Under the pieces are notes generated by a model. That model was not told the origin of the DNA. It was given only the letters and a program-made list of their open reading frames with translations, and did not search any database. A DNA stretch of 64,000 nt from Ophiobolus disseminans. Its lineage: Eukaryota; Ascomycota; Dothideomycetes; Pleosporales; Phaeosphaeriaceae. Positions within the stretch are counted from its first letter, which is position 1. Every line of letters begins with the position of its first letter. The translations under genes were made by a program, and so were the position numbers. Below, in pieces: positions 43,801-52,614 of the stretch. The DNA lies in NCBI GenBank assembly GCA_010093685.1, contig MU006219.1, positions 329,531 through 393,530 of the forward strand. The letters are read 5' to 3'.

Positions 43801-43911
43801 GGAATGCTGACAAATGCAAATGCTGGCGAGAAGATTTTTGGAAATTCGGAAGTGGAAGCGACAGATGGTAAGGGTAAGGCAAGCTTGGAGGAGTTTGTGG
43901 ATGTGATGTAA
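37819..43911 (+). CDS. sidD: Extracellular siderophore NRPS, SidD/NPS6 type (A-T-C-T-T-C)
   Basis: A single 6.1 kb exon encodes 2030 residues. Order: an N-terminal remnant (about 1-290) that looks like the end of a condensation domain; adenylation (290-810) with YIQFTSGSTGQPKG, NAYGPSEAT, YKTGDLVRYDPDG and CKTDRKRL; carrier T1 (Ser near 873, FFSMGGDSLRAMRL); condensation C1 (about 940-1360, HHAVYDGW near 1072); two adjacent carriers T2 and T3 (FFDLGGDSIGAMRL near 1440, FFELGGDSIGAMRL near 1511); terminal C2 (about 1588-1985, SHAQYDE near 1722). One A domain used repeatedly with C domains is the pattern of fusarinine/coprogen synthetases, which join and cyclise acylated N5-hydroxyornithine. 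The neighbours support this. The two tandem carriers are the notable feature. Confidence 0.87.
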   Translation: MLGSFYEKAWDLDRSAQEDPHPFITSHSINEPKDSTRRRRSSVRNKMHLPSGDHSVHFGGVSEKPKEEKMPNNGIANTRSEEQIINENPHENESVAKSNKVHVQFPQDRASDEVLDTILTAWAILIYRYQRDTFHQFTWGLKGAGENCIQNIPTPELDLPNQTTASSLKTKVADLRSHSVPTDPSSTIFLNDGSEAEASIASEIFRRSTNIRQWTFEVSFNFQLGSLHATSQWLPPTMSRHQAVSQLHVFSSILDTLFHNLDNNLSDFVPISHDELEQLWSWNTPMQPDRRICHHDMVAEQAAQQPEKIAIEAWDGNLTYRQVEDYSTSLAQNLRLLDDAPNQIIPLLFEKSRWTTVAVIAVMKAGACFALLDPAQPEGRLRSITQQIDTTLLICAKSQSTLAARIAPSATIIPISESKFDKVYSPFAEQQPKTTLPVVSPSAPLYIQFTSGSTGQPKGCIITHSQYTSGAIPRAHDVGYRQHSRVLDFASYAFDVCIDSMLCTLAHGGTLCTPSEDRRMNDLSGAMREFRVTFAGMTPSVARTLDVDILDSLDAIALGGEGVSASDATSWGQRTRVVNAYGPSEATVGATINADVGAKPYITMGKAKGCALWLTEPSDHNKLVPIGAVGELLIEGPIVGNGYLKNPEKTKEVFIEDPEFLLQGSKSTPGRHGRIYKTGDLVRYDPDGAGEVIFVGRQDQQVKLRGQRIELAEIEYNMQKHLPSDCQLATEVIKPSGSGEPTLVAFLVEQKKNGMRHLDGNIFGSFSNKFQEALQNMTKQLFHDLPGYMVPSAYIPLWKMPLLVSCKTDRKRLREIGTSVTRQDLRRFNAMMSEKKEPTTELELKLGSLWAKTLGGEADFSANDNFFSMGGDSLRAMRLVAAAREDGIVLNVPDIMLNPTLSAMASKATLLSEEDTDDVLPFTLLGQDWEAEQAQMECAQLCNVSPEVVEDIYPCTPLQEGLMALSAKFNDAYVAQRVAALPVEVARRLKKAFDTAVEGLPVMRTRIVNVSRRGLFQVVLKDGQVVRDHGSDISEYLEIDRKEPMDLGKALFRYGVVEEKGSDQARFVITMHHAVYDGWSMPLVFERINRAYVGQDTTRSASFKNFIKHIINQDPTIAKDYWRERLDGASPHQFPPLPQKGYITHADSLLEHYVNVPTSAHSKLTLATIIRGAWALVSSLYMGHPDIVFGETLTGRSIAVHGIEQIEGPMITTVPVRVRLSLDRPISEFLQAVHAQTVQQIPHEHYGLQNIRRLSKDARAACALRTGLVLHPKEDENWGSSTYEDAPANQFLPADDAEAAREALKFNTYALMLVCTLDENGFLVMASFDSKCITSPVMERVLVVFDRIVTSFLGNPESKLGDLAVLDTQEEQDASEMRPKDVMMDSGIGMSPVEGTSTEDLLAPAKTLTANEEKLRSLLGRILGMPETDITPNDSFFDLGGDSIGAMRLVSDARAQGLNVTVAQVFQSKSLSELAASFGNAKEDKLFGLLSRILGMPKSDIKSSDGFFELGGDSIGAMRLVSDARAQGLDITVAQVFQSQSLSELASSAQETKSSQPRAQVDAPFAALGKDAYLYSADRMSAFLENPEWDITDVYPARPLQQLAVEGTVDLPRYSLRYELIKFTTPVDRSKLAQACQELVNRNEVLRTVFVLEGSQNLGVVLSSLQVPYSETTVPEGEDLNTFAIEWSQKDSQAPKPHGSSFVAFHLFTSPASGASTLAFRISHAQYDEMCLPLLFAQLSALYGGGEVPETVPYSKHVNHVVLENIPQSIPYWQQLLSGSQMSVLQPDIPLTHRKAADIYLEFDISSRPANITIGSLPTAAWAIVLARRLATQDVVFGEVVSGRNIGAPNADRIFGPTWQYIPFRVPFKHTWTYLDLLNFVQHQHVESAAYEGMGFAEIVENCTTWDQKEVSWFDTVVHQAPQWVEELPFGNDADGNKVEAKFETLYPDAEPLREWKCQAFVKDGGKKLGIEIVTFEEWIGVAEGVLKEVGEVLGMLTNANAGEKIFGNSEVEATDGKGKASLEEFVDVM

Positions 43912-44202
43912 CGGTTTTCGGTTATTCATCGTACGGCGTTGTTTGTTTGTCTCTTATGATAGGGCTTATATTTAGTTTAACGAATGCATCGCGACTAAGC
44001 CACGATATTCCTCATGCTGTCCATTAGGTGGCACGGACGTGCGTGATTAGCGAGTCACTACCGGTAGCGCGCTTTCTCTACTTTCACTTGTAGCTTGATC
44101 GTCACAACTCCTTCAACACCACAATCTTCCGATAAAGGAGCCTTTTTCCTGTCAATTCCAAAGTTTACTCCTCTAGATTGTTCGTGATACCTAGCTCTTC
44201 AC

Positions 44203-45681
44203 ATGGCGAGCAAACACCTCGGGCTCGGTGCGAACAGAGAGCAAGACGTGCACGTCCCGTACATTCCGCCAGAGGTGCACCGCATGATTGCGCAGTACAT
44301 ACACTTCTCCGATTTACCCCATTATCGGCTAGTCAGCAGGATCCTCTCTGCAATCGGTGCGGAGGAGCTCTTCAGCACAATCACATTCCACTGCAGCTCG
44401 GGAAGCATCGCACGCATCAATGCCATTAAGACATGTCCGCATCTCAACAGATACGTAACAACTATTGTATGGGACAGCAATCTTTGGAAAATACCAAATG
44501 TTCGCGACTTGCATGAATGGAGACGGTACTTCCACGGGAGAGCATTTGCCGCACAGCAACATGGAGATGCTGAACACCGGAAGCTCGCCGATACATTCAA
44601 CAGCTTGAGAGACAATCAAGAAGAATGGGAACGGTATCTAGATCGTGCCAGGGACGAGAAAGTGGCAAAAAACTTCCGCAACTTACAAAACATGTTCAGC
44701 GGATTCAAAAACTTGTGCAAGTTACACATACTAAACGGAGACTTGACGGTTCGCCATCGGGGCCTCGAGAAGCGGGCCGAAAAGCCCCATCCACCAGAAT
44801 GTACATTCAACTATTGGAGAGGAGAAAGTCTAAATGTCGATGGTCTACCTGTTTACCATTCGGAGCGGCCGTGTGGATATGCACTTGCAGCAATCGACAG
44901 CTTTGGCGACATATCATGGCGTCTGACGAAGTTGAGGCTGAATAGCGTCTGCTGTAAGGTGTTCTACGGCTTCATGGATGGCATTCAGCCCTTGCGGAAC
45001 TTCTCAAGTTTTCACCTCAAACTGACAGTTCTTTCCGAACCTCTTTGGGGACGCGATGTTGCCCGATGGCCCCGCTTTTACAGCAATGTGCTCGCTGTTC
45101 GTAACCTTTTCCACCATCAGGTCTTCATGGGATTCCTCGTCAGTAAGTGGTAATGTAGAAGTGGGTGCGGAACGATTTTCTGATTTCGTATCTTGTGTTT
45201 TGCAGAACTGCCGGAGCTTGAGTCACTCAAGCTTGATTTTTGCGGCCGATACTTCGACGAAAACGACATCGGTCATTCGGCGCCTGCAACAGTGGGCGAC
45301 ATATTTGACCCAGGCCACACCTGGCCACGACTTCGAAGAATTTCTTTATTACACGCTGATACAACTCACGAGGCTCTCTCATCTCTACTCAAAAGGCATC
45401 AATCGACTCTAAAGGTTCTGAAACTGCACGCTATGATGCTGGAGCCCGATCAGAACGAGGTTCATGCTCGCCAGTCCCACGCAAGGACATGGACCGACAT
45501 ATTTGACGAGATGAATGAAGTCTTGCATCTTGAACATGCAAAGTTATCGGGATACTTCAGCATCAAAGATTCGGACGTTCCTGGATGCAACTTCGAGAAC
45601 GAACAATACGCCCTCGCAGCTTCTGCCTATCTGGTCACAGGCGGAGATTCTCCGCTTAGAGGCACAAAAGTGAGACAGTAG
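44203..45681 (+). CDS. F-box-like fungal hypothetical protein
   Basis: Two exons (44203-45142 and 45206-45681, intron 63 bp with donor GTAAGT) give 471 residues. The N-terminus has an F-box-like helix pair (VPYIPPEVHRMIAQYIHFSD, then LPHYRLVSRILSAIGAEELF), followed by leucine-rich segments (NLCKLHILNGDL, WRLTKLRLNSVC, LPELESLKLDF). This is the usual layout of fungal F-box-like proteins thought to act as substrate adaptors of SCF ligases. The frame is intact. No orthologue with known function is recognised. It follows the NRPS by 291 bp on the same strand but has no evident link to siderophores. It is convergent with the tyrosinase. Confidence 0.75.
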
Positions 45682-45795
45682 GCAGACATGTTTCCGGTTT
45701 GGTAACATCACCAATCAGCTAGTGGCAAAATCTTGTGTCTTCCAAGCTACGTATTACATTGCGCCAACATTACTACACTAAAATATCACCCGACA

Positions 45796-46866
45796 TCAGT
45801 AGCTGTACTTGTAGCACAACTTCTCGCTCGTCGTGTCCAGGATATCCCTAATCTGAACGGTGGGACGGATATCGTATACATTGACGGTGGTGTCAAGAGT
45901 CAGCGGGTTGCCTGCAACATCTCGGCCATTGATGTTGTTGACACGATACGCTTGGTCCTTGTTTTGCCAGATTCTGAAGTTTCGGTCAATGAAAGCGTGG
46001 TGCAGGAAAAAGATGGGATCGGCAGGAGATGCAAAAGTATCCTGCATAACAGCACCGATACCGTTGTGTCCCCAGGCGTGGGCGCCACCCTCGGCGCAGC
46101 TCGCCATGTTTGCATAGTCTCCCTCGTTGTTGCAGCCATCTACGATGCCTGAGTTTGTGTACTGCGTCTTGCTGTCATCGCCGTTGCGGGCAAGACAGTG
46201 CAGAGAGTTGCTAGAACCAGGGCCTACGTTTATGGCCAGGTTCGCGAACTGGCCGTCTTCTACGCAGTTTCCACCCCGGTTGATCGCTCCGAACCATTGG
46301 CTAGAAAAGATGGACGACTGGGAAAAGCGACCGGCATAGCGGGTTTCGTCAAACCACGGCAGAGCGCGATCGAAGCTACACTCGCTGCGTATGATATCTT
46401 CGAACATCCACAGGAAGTATCGGTGCCAGAGGAGGAACTTGGCACTACCGTGTACGTTTGGTGTCAGATTTTGATGCAGAGCAACTAGATCTTCATATCT
46501 GCTCCTGGATTGCGAAAATTGTCCTGAAGCAGGCCTTGTCTGCAAACACCTGATTGCGTTGACATAGGCCTGTTTGTCGCTGTCGCTGTACGAGTCCCAT
46601 TCCACGCGAACGCGGGGGTTTGCGCACGTCGCAGCGATGCTCACGTCATCGGCAGCCGACAGCGTTCGGAAAGACGGCTCCTCGGTGTCACTCTTTTGGA
46701 AAACACGAGCCAGGATATCCGCCGGAGTGAGTGGTGTGGAGAACTTTTGAGTCTCGAATTGCTGAAGAGGAAGGGCCGGCGGGAGAGGCGTTTCGGGGAT
46801 ATTCTGTGGCAGAGCGGAAACGCCAGCCGAGAAAGCCAATGTGGCCGAGAAGAAGGAGGTCCTCAT
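45796..46866 (-). CDS. Secreted tyrosinase (type-3 copper oxidase)
   Basis: A single exon gives 356 residues. A signal peptide is clear (MRTSFFSATLAFSAGVSALPQ). The common central domain follows with its copper ligands: CuA in LVALHQNL, NVHGSAKFL and LWHRYFLWMFE; CuB in AHAWGHNGIG and FFLHHAFIDRNFRIW. Short secreted tyrosinases of this type oxidise phenols or o-aminophenols. Members are known from melanin and from secondary-metabolite pathways. The protein ends at ...KLCYKYSY without a long C-terminal lid. Nothing nearby suggests a melanin cluster. The 3' end lies only 114 bp from that of the convergent F-box-like gene. Confidence 0.9.
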   Translation of the reverse strand: MRTSFFSATLAFSAGVSALPQNIPETPLPPALPLQQFETQKFSTPLTPADILARVFQKSDTEEPSFRTLSAADDVSIAATCANPRVRVEWDSYSDSDKQAYVNAIRCLQTRPASGQFSQSRSRYEDLVALHQNLTPNVHGSAKFLLWHRYFLWMFEDIIRSECSFDRALPWFDETRYAGRFSQSSIFSSQWFGAINRGGNCVEDGQFANLAINVGPGSSNSLHCLARNGDDSKTQYTNSGIVDGCNNEGDYANMASCAEGGAHAWGHNGIGAVMQDTFASPADPIFFLHHAFIDRNFRIWQNKDQAYRVNNINGRDVAGNPLTLDTTVNVYDIRPTVQIRDILDTTSEKLCYKYSY

Positions 46867-48924
46867 GATTAAATATTATTTCGTTTACGGTATTAGAGCG
46901 ATTGACTGAGTTTGCGAAAGCGACTGTGGGCAGCGAGGGCTGAGACGGAAACAACAACAAGGTGTGCGCGACTTATTTGTACATGCATGCAGAGGTCAAA
47001 CCTTGCCCGTTATCCGACAGCGGCAGCATCCCGGCCACGGTCAACTGTCCGGTGAACCCAAACACGAGAGCCGGGGACACGCATGGTCAATCCAGCATAA
47101 TTTCAGCCTAAGTCCTGCAACGTCGTATTGGATGACAGTGAGCTTGACGACGCTTGTTCCCCTATCGACGACGATGTTCACGCGACTAGACCGCTTCCAG
47201 CTGCGCCTTATATGACGGGTTGAGATGGCCTGGCAACAGCTAACCGATCACGGACTAGCGCAGAAGCATTGCTGATGCCTCTAGACATCATTTGGGCTAA
47301 AAGACGGGGATTGTGGATGTTGGAGTGGAGCTCGTCCCGAGGGCTAAGACGACGGGAGCAAAGATTGGCTGATCTATCGTGTTTTTCCGCCGTGTTCCTG
47401 AAATAGACGCCCATTCCTTGGTTACCTCGCAAACTAAGAAGCTCTGGTTCGCGATCTACCACCAAACATTGCATATCAGCGTCATTTTACGATGGCATGT
47501 TTACCATGCGCTGTTACGCAGCATGCAAATTCACACCGCAGAATTTTGGAGGGGGGCCAGCAGACAGACTAGGCTGGAGAAATCGCAACATCACGATAGC
47601 AGTGTTGGCAGCAGGAAAGCGGCGAAGTTATCGATATCATAGCCTCAGAAGGGATCTACATCCCTTCCTCAAAGATCAGCGACCTGCAGCCAAACCAGTG
47701 CCGCAACTCGATGGGACCGCGTCGTCACCACCAGAAACGCCAATCGCCCTTTGTCACGTTCGAATTGAAAAAGCCGTCAACATTTACCTCACCGCTCTAG
47801 CAAAACCGATGCCACTCTGTCCCGTGAAAGCTAAAGATGCGGCAATGGATACAAAGAACGAAAGAAGAAGGAGGGACGGAGCCAATTGCACACACGAAAT
47901 TTAGGGGCTTGGTTACACGACATGTTCCCATGGGCTTTACGCCACGCTGTGTTGATCCTATGCAAACAGCACAGCTAGCATTCGCCTTGCTGGTAACCAC
48001 GGATTAGCTTTTCCCGTCGCGCGCGTGGATTGAAATTATTGCCATCGCCACCTGGAGCAGTAAACGAGGCCTAAATCAGGTCACATCCAGCTGTTACAGT
48101 GTTTAGCCTTGCGACACATCGGAAGGTACGGTGAGAAGTGGCCAAAACATTCTCAGGCCAGACAATTCGTGCGCATGGTCTCTAATTGGGTGCTGTTGGG
48201 TTGAAGCTACATAATCAGTCTCTCAAGAGAAACCACCTTCGGCATACTGTACACGAGGTGCAAGACGCCATGCCGGGATGGTCGCACAAAGCATTTAAGG
48301 CGTACGGAAGGGCAGCACTGTAAGTTTTACTACAACAAGAAGTTGCGGTGAGAGTTGGAATAACTGTGAATGATACAATGTGCGGCCAAAGTAGTGAAAT
48401 ATGTGGTCTTGCAGTGAGTCACGTCTTATGTAAGGCTGCCCGACCAGACTACTCGATCACGTCGATCCAATTGGTCCCCCTGTTCTCAGCCCCACTGGAT
48501 ATCGCCTTGTGTACATCTTCCCTTTGAGTTCTCCACTTCATTATACCATTTCCCATCCACATGCAACCGCACGGAACAGCAATAATATGCTACGTAAGAA
48601 CAACCTTAACGAAGCGCAGCAGTGAACTACACCGACGAGACACTTGTTAATCGTTTAGTCAATATGTCCGGTAAGTAAATGAGATGTTGGCTCAGGTTTG
48701 TTTACTGCATGTTGTGAAAGACTATCGCCATGTCGCACCGAATAGTACCACTGTATTGGCAGCCAATCGGGTGCGCAGCCATTACCTAGGTACTGCTTCA
48801 CGCTTTCCTTGCCAATGCGCTTCAAAACCAAGCATCATCATTGCCCGAGCAACAGAATCAGTCCACACTGTTGCGTTCTGTTGCCATAGCTCACTCGTCC
48901 TCTCCCACACAGCGAGTACAGCAC
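46867..48924. other. Long gene-free intergenic region
   Basis: About 2 kb between the tyrosinase start and the small membrane protein. Overlapping frames of 60-135 codons exist on both strands, but none shows a family motif, a signal peptide or consistent splice structure. Nothing further is seen. Confidence 0.45.
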
Positions 48925-49395
48925 TCAAACTCTTTTCTTCGTAGCTCCACCCTTCCCAAACCCTAAGCCTACAACAAAACCAACCCTTATCAGCAATATG
49001 GTGACCAAGATAACCGCATTGCTGCTCTCTTCCCACCTCAGCATCCCCCAGCCCAATCGCCCCTGCGCCTCGAGCGCCCTGATCTGACTGTATATCACCG
49101 CCACATCCGTGAACGCCAATGCAGTCTGGAAGCGCGTCCAGACATTCATATCCGTCGTTTCAAGCAGCATAGTACGCTGCAAGAACGCCCAAGCAAGGAA
49201 CGGGCCACCGAATTGGTGCATTAGGAACAAGTGCGATGGCGTGAGTTTCCCAAAGGGCGATGATCGCGCGAAGCCAGGGTCCATGAACCATGAGGGGTCG
49301 AAATAGACCATGTAGACTGCTGAGAGGGAGAGGAGAGGATCGACGACGGTGCAGTAGTACCAGTAAAACGCTGGGATCTGGTTGCGGAGAGACAT
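48925..49395 (-). CDS. Small fungal membrane protein with four transmembrane helices
   Basis: A single exon gives 156 residues. Hydrophobic segments suggest four membrane helices: around VVDPLLSLSAVYMVYF, HLFLMHQFGGPFLAWAFLQR, FQTALAFTDVAVIYSQIRAL and AVILVTILLIRVGFVVGLGF. It ends in a short basic tail (GKGGATKKRV). The arrangement matches a widespread, uncharacterised fungal family of about 150 residues (I believe the DUF7704 group). The topology is a prediction by eye and the function is unknown. It lies downstream of, and in the same direction as, the DHA2 transporter. Confidence 0.7.
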   Translation of the reverse strand: MSLRNQIPAFYWYYCTVVDPLLSLSAVYMVYFDPSWFMDPGFARSSPFGKLTPSHLFLMHQFGGPFLAWAFLQRTMLLETTDMNVWTRFQTALAFTDVAVIYSQIRALEAQGRLGWGMLRWEESSNAVILVTILLIRVGFVVGLGFGKGGATKKRV

Positions 49396-49629
49396 GACGT
49401 CGGATTGGATGCGATATGCGATGGTGAAGCTGTAAATGCGAGTGGGTTGACTGTTGTCGCGATCAGTCTACTGGAAGAAGGAAGACAATTAAGTTGTTGA
49501 TTAAGCGGCGAGGTGATGTAGATGCGCCTCGATTTAGTGCTTACGTTGGGGCGTTGAAGCCAAACCCCAAGCGCGGGGCAAGCGAATCCGGTGCTACCTT
49601 GGCACGGTACAACTGTCAACTAACAACTT

Positions 49630-51407
49630 TCATCGTTTCCCTTTCCCTCCAATGATGCCGATGCCTCTGATGAAAAATAAAACAACCGCTGTTGAGGCGA
49701 GACTCATCCCAAAATTGAACCACGCTGTACCGCGAATGCCTACCTTGAGCGCGTCATCCCAAGGCTGCAAGCCATGACCCTCACTGCCTACTTCGTTCAC
49801 GCTGACGCCCTTCTCTTTCGCGATGATGGCGGTTTGCACGGCGGTTGCAATTGCGAGGCCGATTGATCGTCCGATTTGACCGACTGCAGTGATAAGTGCG
49901 CCTCCTAGCGACGCGTCTTCGGGTGGAAGTGTCTTGGCCACGAAAAGAGTCAAGACTGGGAAGATGGTGTCCGCACCGCAGACACAGAGAACCATTGCAG
50001 GAAATCCGTACGCCCAATAAGTTGTGTTCACTGGGATGGGAATCGCAAACAGCAGCGAAGACATGCTGACGCAAAGCGTGCTGAATGTGAGGATGTGGTC
50101 TCCACGGACCGATGACAATAAGTGACCAGTGGTCAAGGCTACCAGGATGCCAGTAATACCATTCGGTAGAAATCGAAGCGTTGTTTGGATTATCGACAAG
50201 CCTTGGAAGTCCTGAAACCAGTACGTCGCAAAGATGAGATAGTTGTTGAACGAGGAGAAGAATAGCGCCATGAGCACATTGGCCCACGTAAACTGCCTAT
50301 TCTGGAATATCGACATCTTCATCAACGGACGCTTCTGAGTCCTGGTCTCGAGGTAATGTTGCCAGAAGCCGAATGCGACGATGATGATCATAGAAACTGC
50401 AATCAGCGTTGGCACCCACGGCGTACTCCAGCCTACCACATTTCCCTCGGACAACGCAAAGAGTAGGATGATGAGGCCAACGGTGATGAGTGTGCCACCA
50501 ATCCAGTCTACAGTATTTCGCATGATTGGCTCTGACTGTGAGGGAGGAATCGGGATCACGAAGTAGCTGGCCACGGTGCACAGCGCGGAAATGATGCCGA
50601 AGATCCAGAAGACCCATTTCCAGTTGAGATACTCTGCGACAACACCACCCTGATATTCATTAAGTCGAAGTTGGCTTTAGGAGGATAGAGTGGACTTACA
50701 AAGATGTTACCCATAATTCCACCGAGCGGCGCTCCTGCACCAAAGCATCCGAAAGCGATGTCCTTCGCTTTGCCTGGTGGGAATGTGACGCCCAAGATGC
50801 CCAAGGCAGTGGGCGCCATAGCTGCCGCAGCCAGACCTTGCAGCCCACGGAAAATGTCAAACCCGATTTCATTTGGAATGAAAGGTGATATAATTGAGGT
50901 GACCGTGAAGAACACCGAGCCCCAGAGGAAGATGAGTCTTCGCCCGTACACGTCGGCTAAGCGACCCCACAGTAGCTGCGTTGATGTGAGTTGCATGTAG
51001 GAATTCTTGCAGATAGATACTTACAAGAAAACATCCGAATGTGAGACTGTAGGCTGAGACGATCCACTGTTGTCGACTAGTTGGGATGTGCAGTGCTTCG
51101 CCCACGGTTGGCAAGATGATCACGGAGGCTTGTACAGCGAAGGTCTACATTTGCAGGGTGAGCCACAGATCCGATTTTCGATATCTTCGCCACTCACGCT
51201 CAGAAACGGCGCAGCGCCAACAGTCGCAACGAGTGCCACGCATCGTGCCTTTGAGAATGGCAGTCGCTCGGATGCAGCCGTGTTCACAACCACAAGCTCT
51301 TCGTCCTTCTCTAGATACCCCGGTTGCGCCGTTGCCACCCGCTCGAGGTTCCGTTCATTTCTCTCCTTCGCGACAATTTCTCCTGGCTTTTTGAACCCGT
51401 CATCCAT
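49630..51407 (-). CDS. DHA2-type (14-TM) major facilitator drug transporter
   Basis: Four exons (51407-51198, 51144-51025, 50975-50700, 50649-49630), with introns of 53, 49 and 50 bp, join in phase to 541 residues. Motif A is LLWGRLADVYGRRLIF, formed across the second splice, and a motif-C-like FGAGAPLGGIMGNIF follows. A cytoplasmic charged N-terminus of about 60 residues precedes the first helix, and about 14 hydrophobic segments can be counted. DHA2 proton antiporters export drugs and toxins or basic amino acids. The substrate cannot be told from sequence. No biosynthetic gene is adjacent, so general efflux is the simplest role. Confidence 0.88.
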
Positions 51408-52614
51408 CTCTTCTCGCAGCGCAAATGTTTATAGAATTGCGCGCGATAGACTTCGCACGCCCGGTGGGGCCTCGCATCCTTTTCAATATTCAGTGTCCGC
51501 GGCAATCGGCACAATTGCCGATCGACAACTTCAGCGGCTTGCCACGACGGGTGAAGCTTTACCCATGCGGAGTTAGGATCCAGTTCGGCTGATGATGATG
51601 AGAAATGTAGCAGCTCGCCATTGAAGGCGCTGCGTGCGTGATACCTAGTGAATGGAGATACAATCGGTGCTGATGATTGCGCAGTTTGAAAGTGCGCGTG
51701 GGAGGGCGCCATACAGAACCACGATGACCACCCTTTCAGCGATATTCTAGCAGGTTCATCCCTCGGAGCATTATTAGTATTGTCTTCAGCACAACATGAC
51801 GTTGTCCTGACTTCCAGAGCCATAGTATATGCCTACTGCGATACATCGTAAACAGATGGGAGGAGGGAACCGCGATTCTGCAAATCCACCAATCACACGT
51901 GGGCACCTGGGCAGCATCCTGAGGGTCATGTATCCAGGTCTCCAAGAGAATCTAGATAGACATCAGCTTTCCAGCTCGCACTACAAGGAGTGCGAATGCA
52001 GCGAAAATGTTTGATATGTTCTATGCGGTGTGAGAATACTTCCATGGTGATGGAGTCGCACCGGCGCGGGATGCAAGGTCACGTGCTTGGTTCTAACTTC
52101 CGACCGTTCCGACGATTCCGAAAACAACGAAATCGCCGCACCTGCTGGTGGATACCTAGGTAGAGAGTGCCCAACTACTACCACCGCTCTAACAGTCTCG
52201 AATCTCGTTGTTACGCTCTTTCTCTCGTTTGCACCAAACCCTTCTTCCTTGGCACAATTCATAGAACATTGTCAGGCAATCCCACTCGCCACTTTGAGGT
52301 ACTTCACTTTTTTTTCCTGCCGGCGGTGCTCCTGCATGCAGCTCAGCGCTTACCGGAACATCTGATTCGCTAAGTATCTTATCCGGTGCCTGCGGTCGCT
52401 TTTCATATCTGCTGCAGTTTTCAGTCGAACAGCCGCAACATGCAGTAGCAAGGTAATCAACGTGGCCATGCTCTGCTTACGCCCTCAGCCTCACGTAAGC
52501 GTCCAGGCAACTGACACCTCTTAACCTCGTCTACCTTACTCACTCGACCCTGGTGTTCGATATATATCTGTCAGACTACCTCTATTACTGGTACATCGTT
52601 ACAGTTCCTTCGCT
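51408..52614. other. Intergenic between the DHA2 transporter and the HET gene
   Basis: About 1.2 kb between two divergent genes. A 170-codon minus frame at 51311-51823 overlaps the transporter start and shows no family feature. Nothing else is seen. Confidence 0.45.

Noticed and set aside
47379..47904. Overlapping 87- and 135-codon frames in the tyrosinase-DUF gap
   Set aside because: No motif, signal peptide or splice structure supports either.
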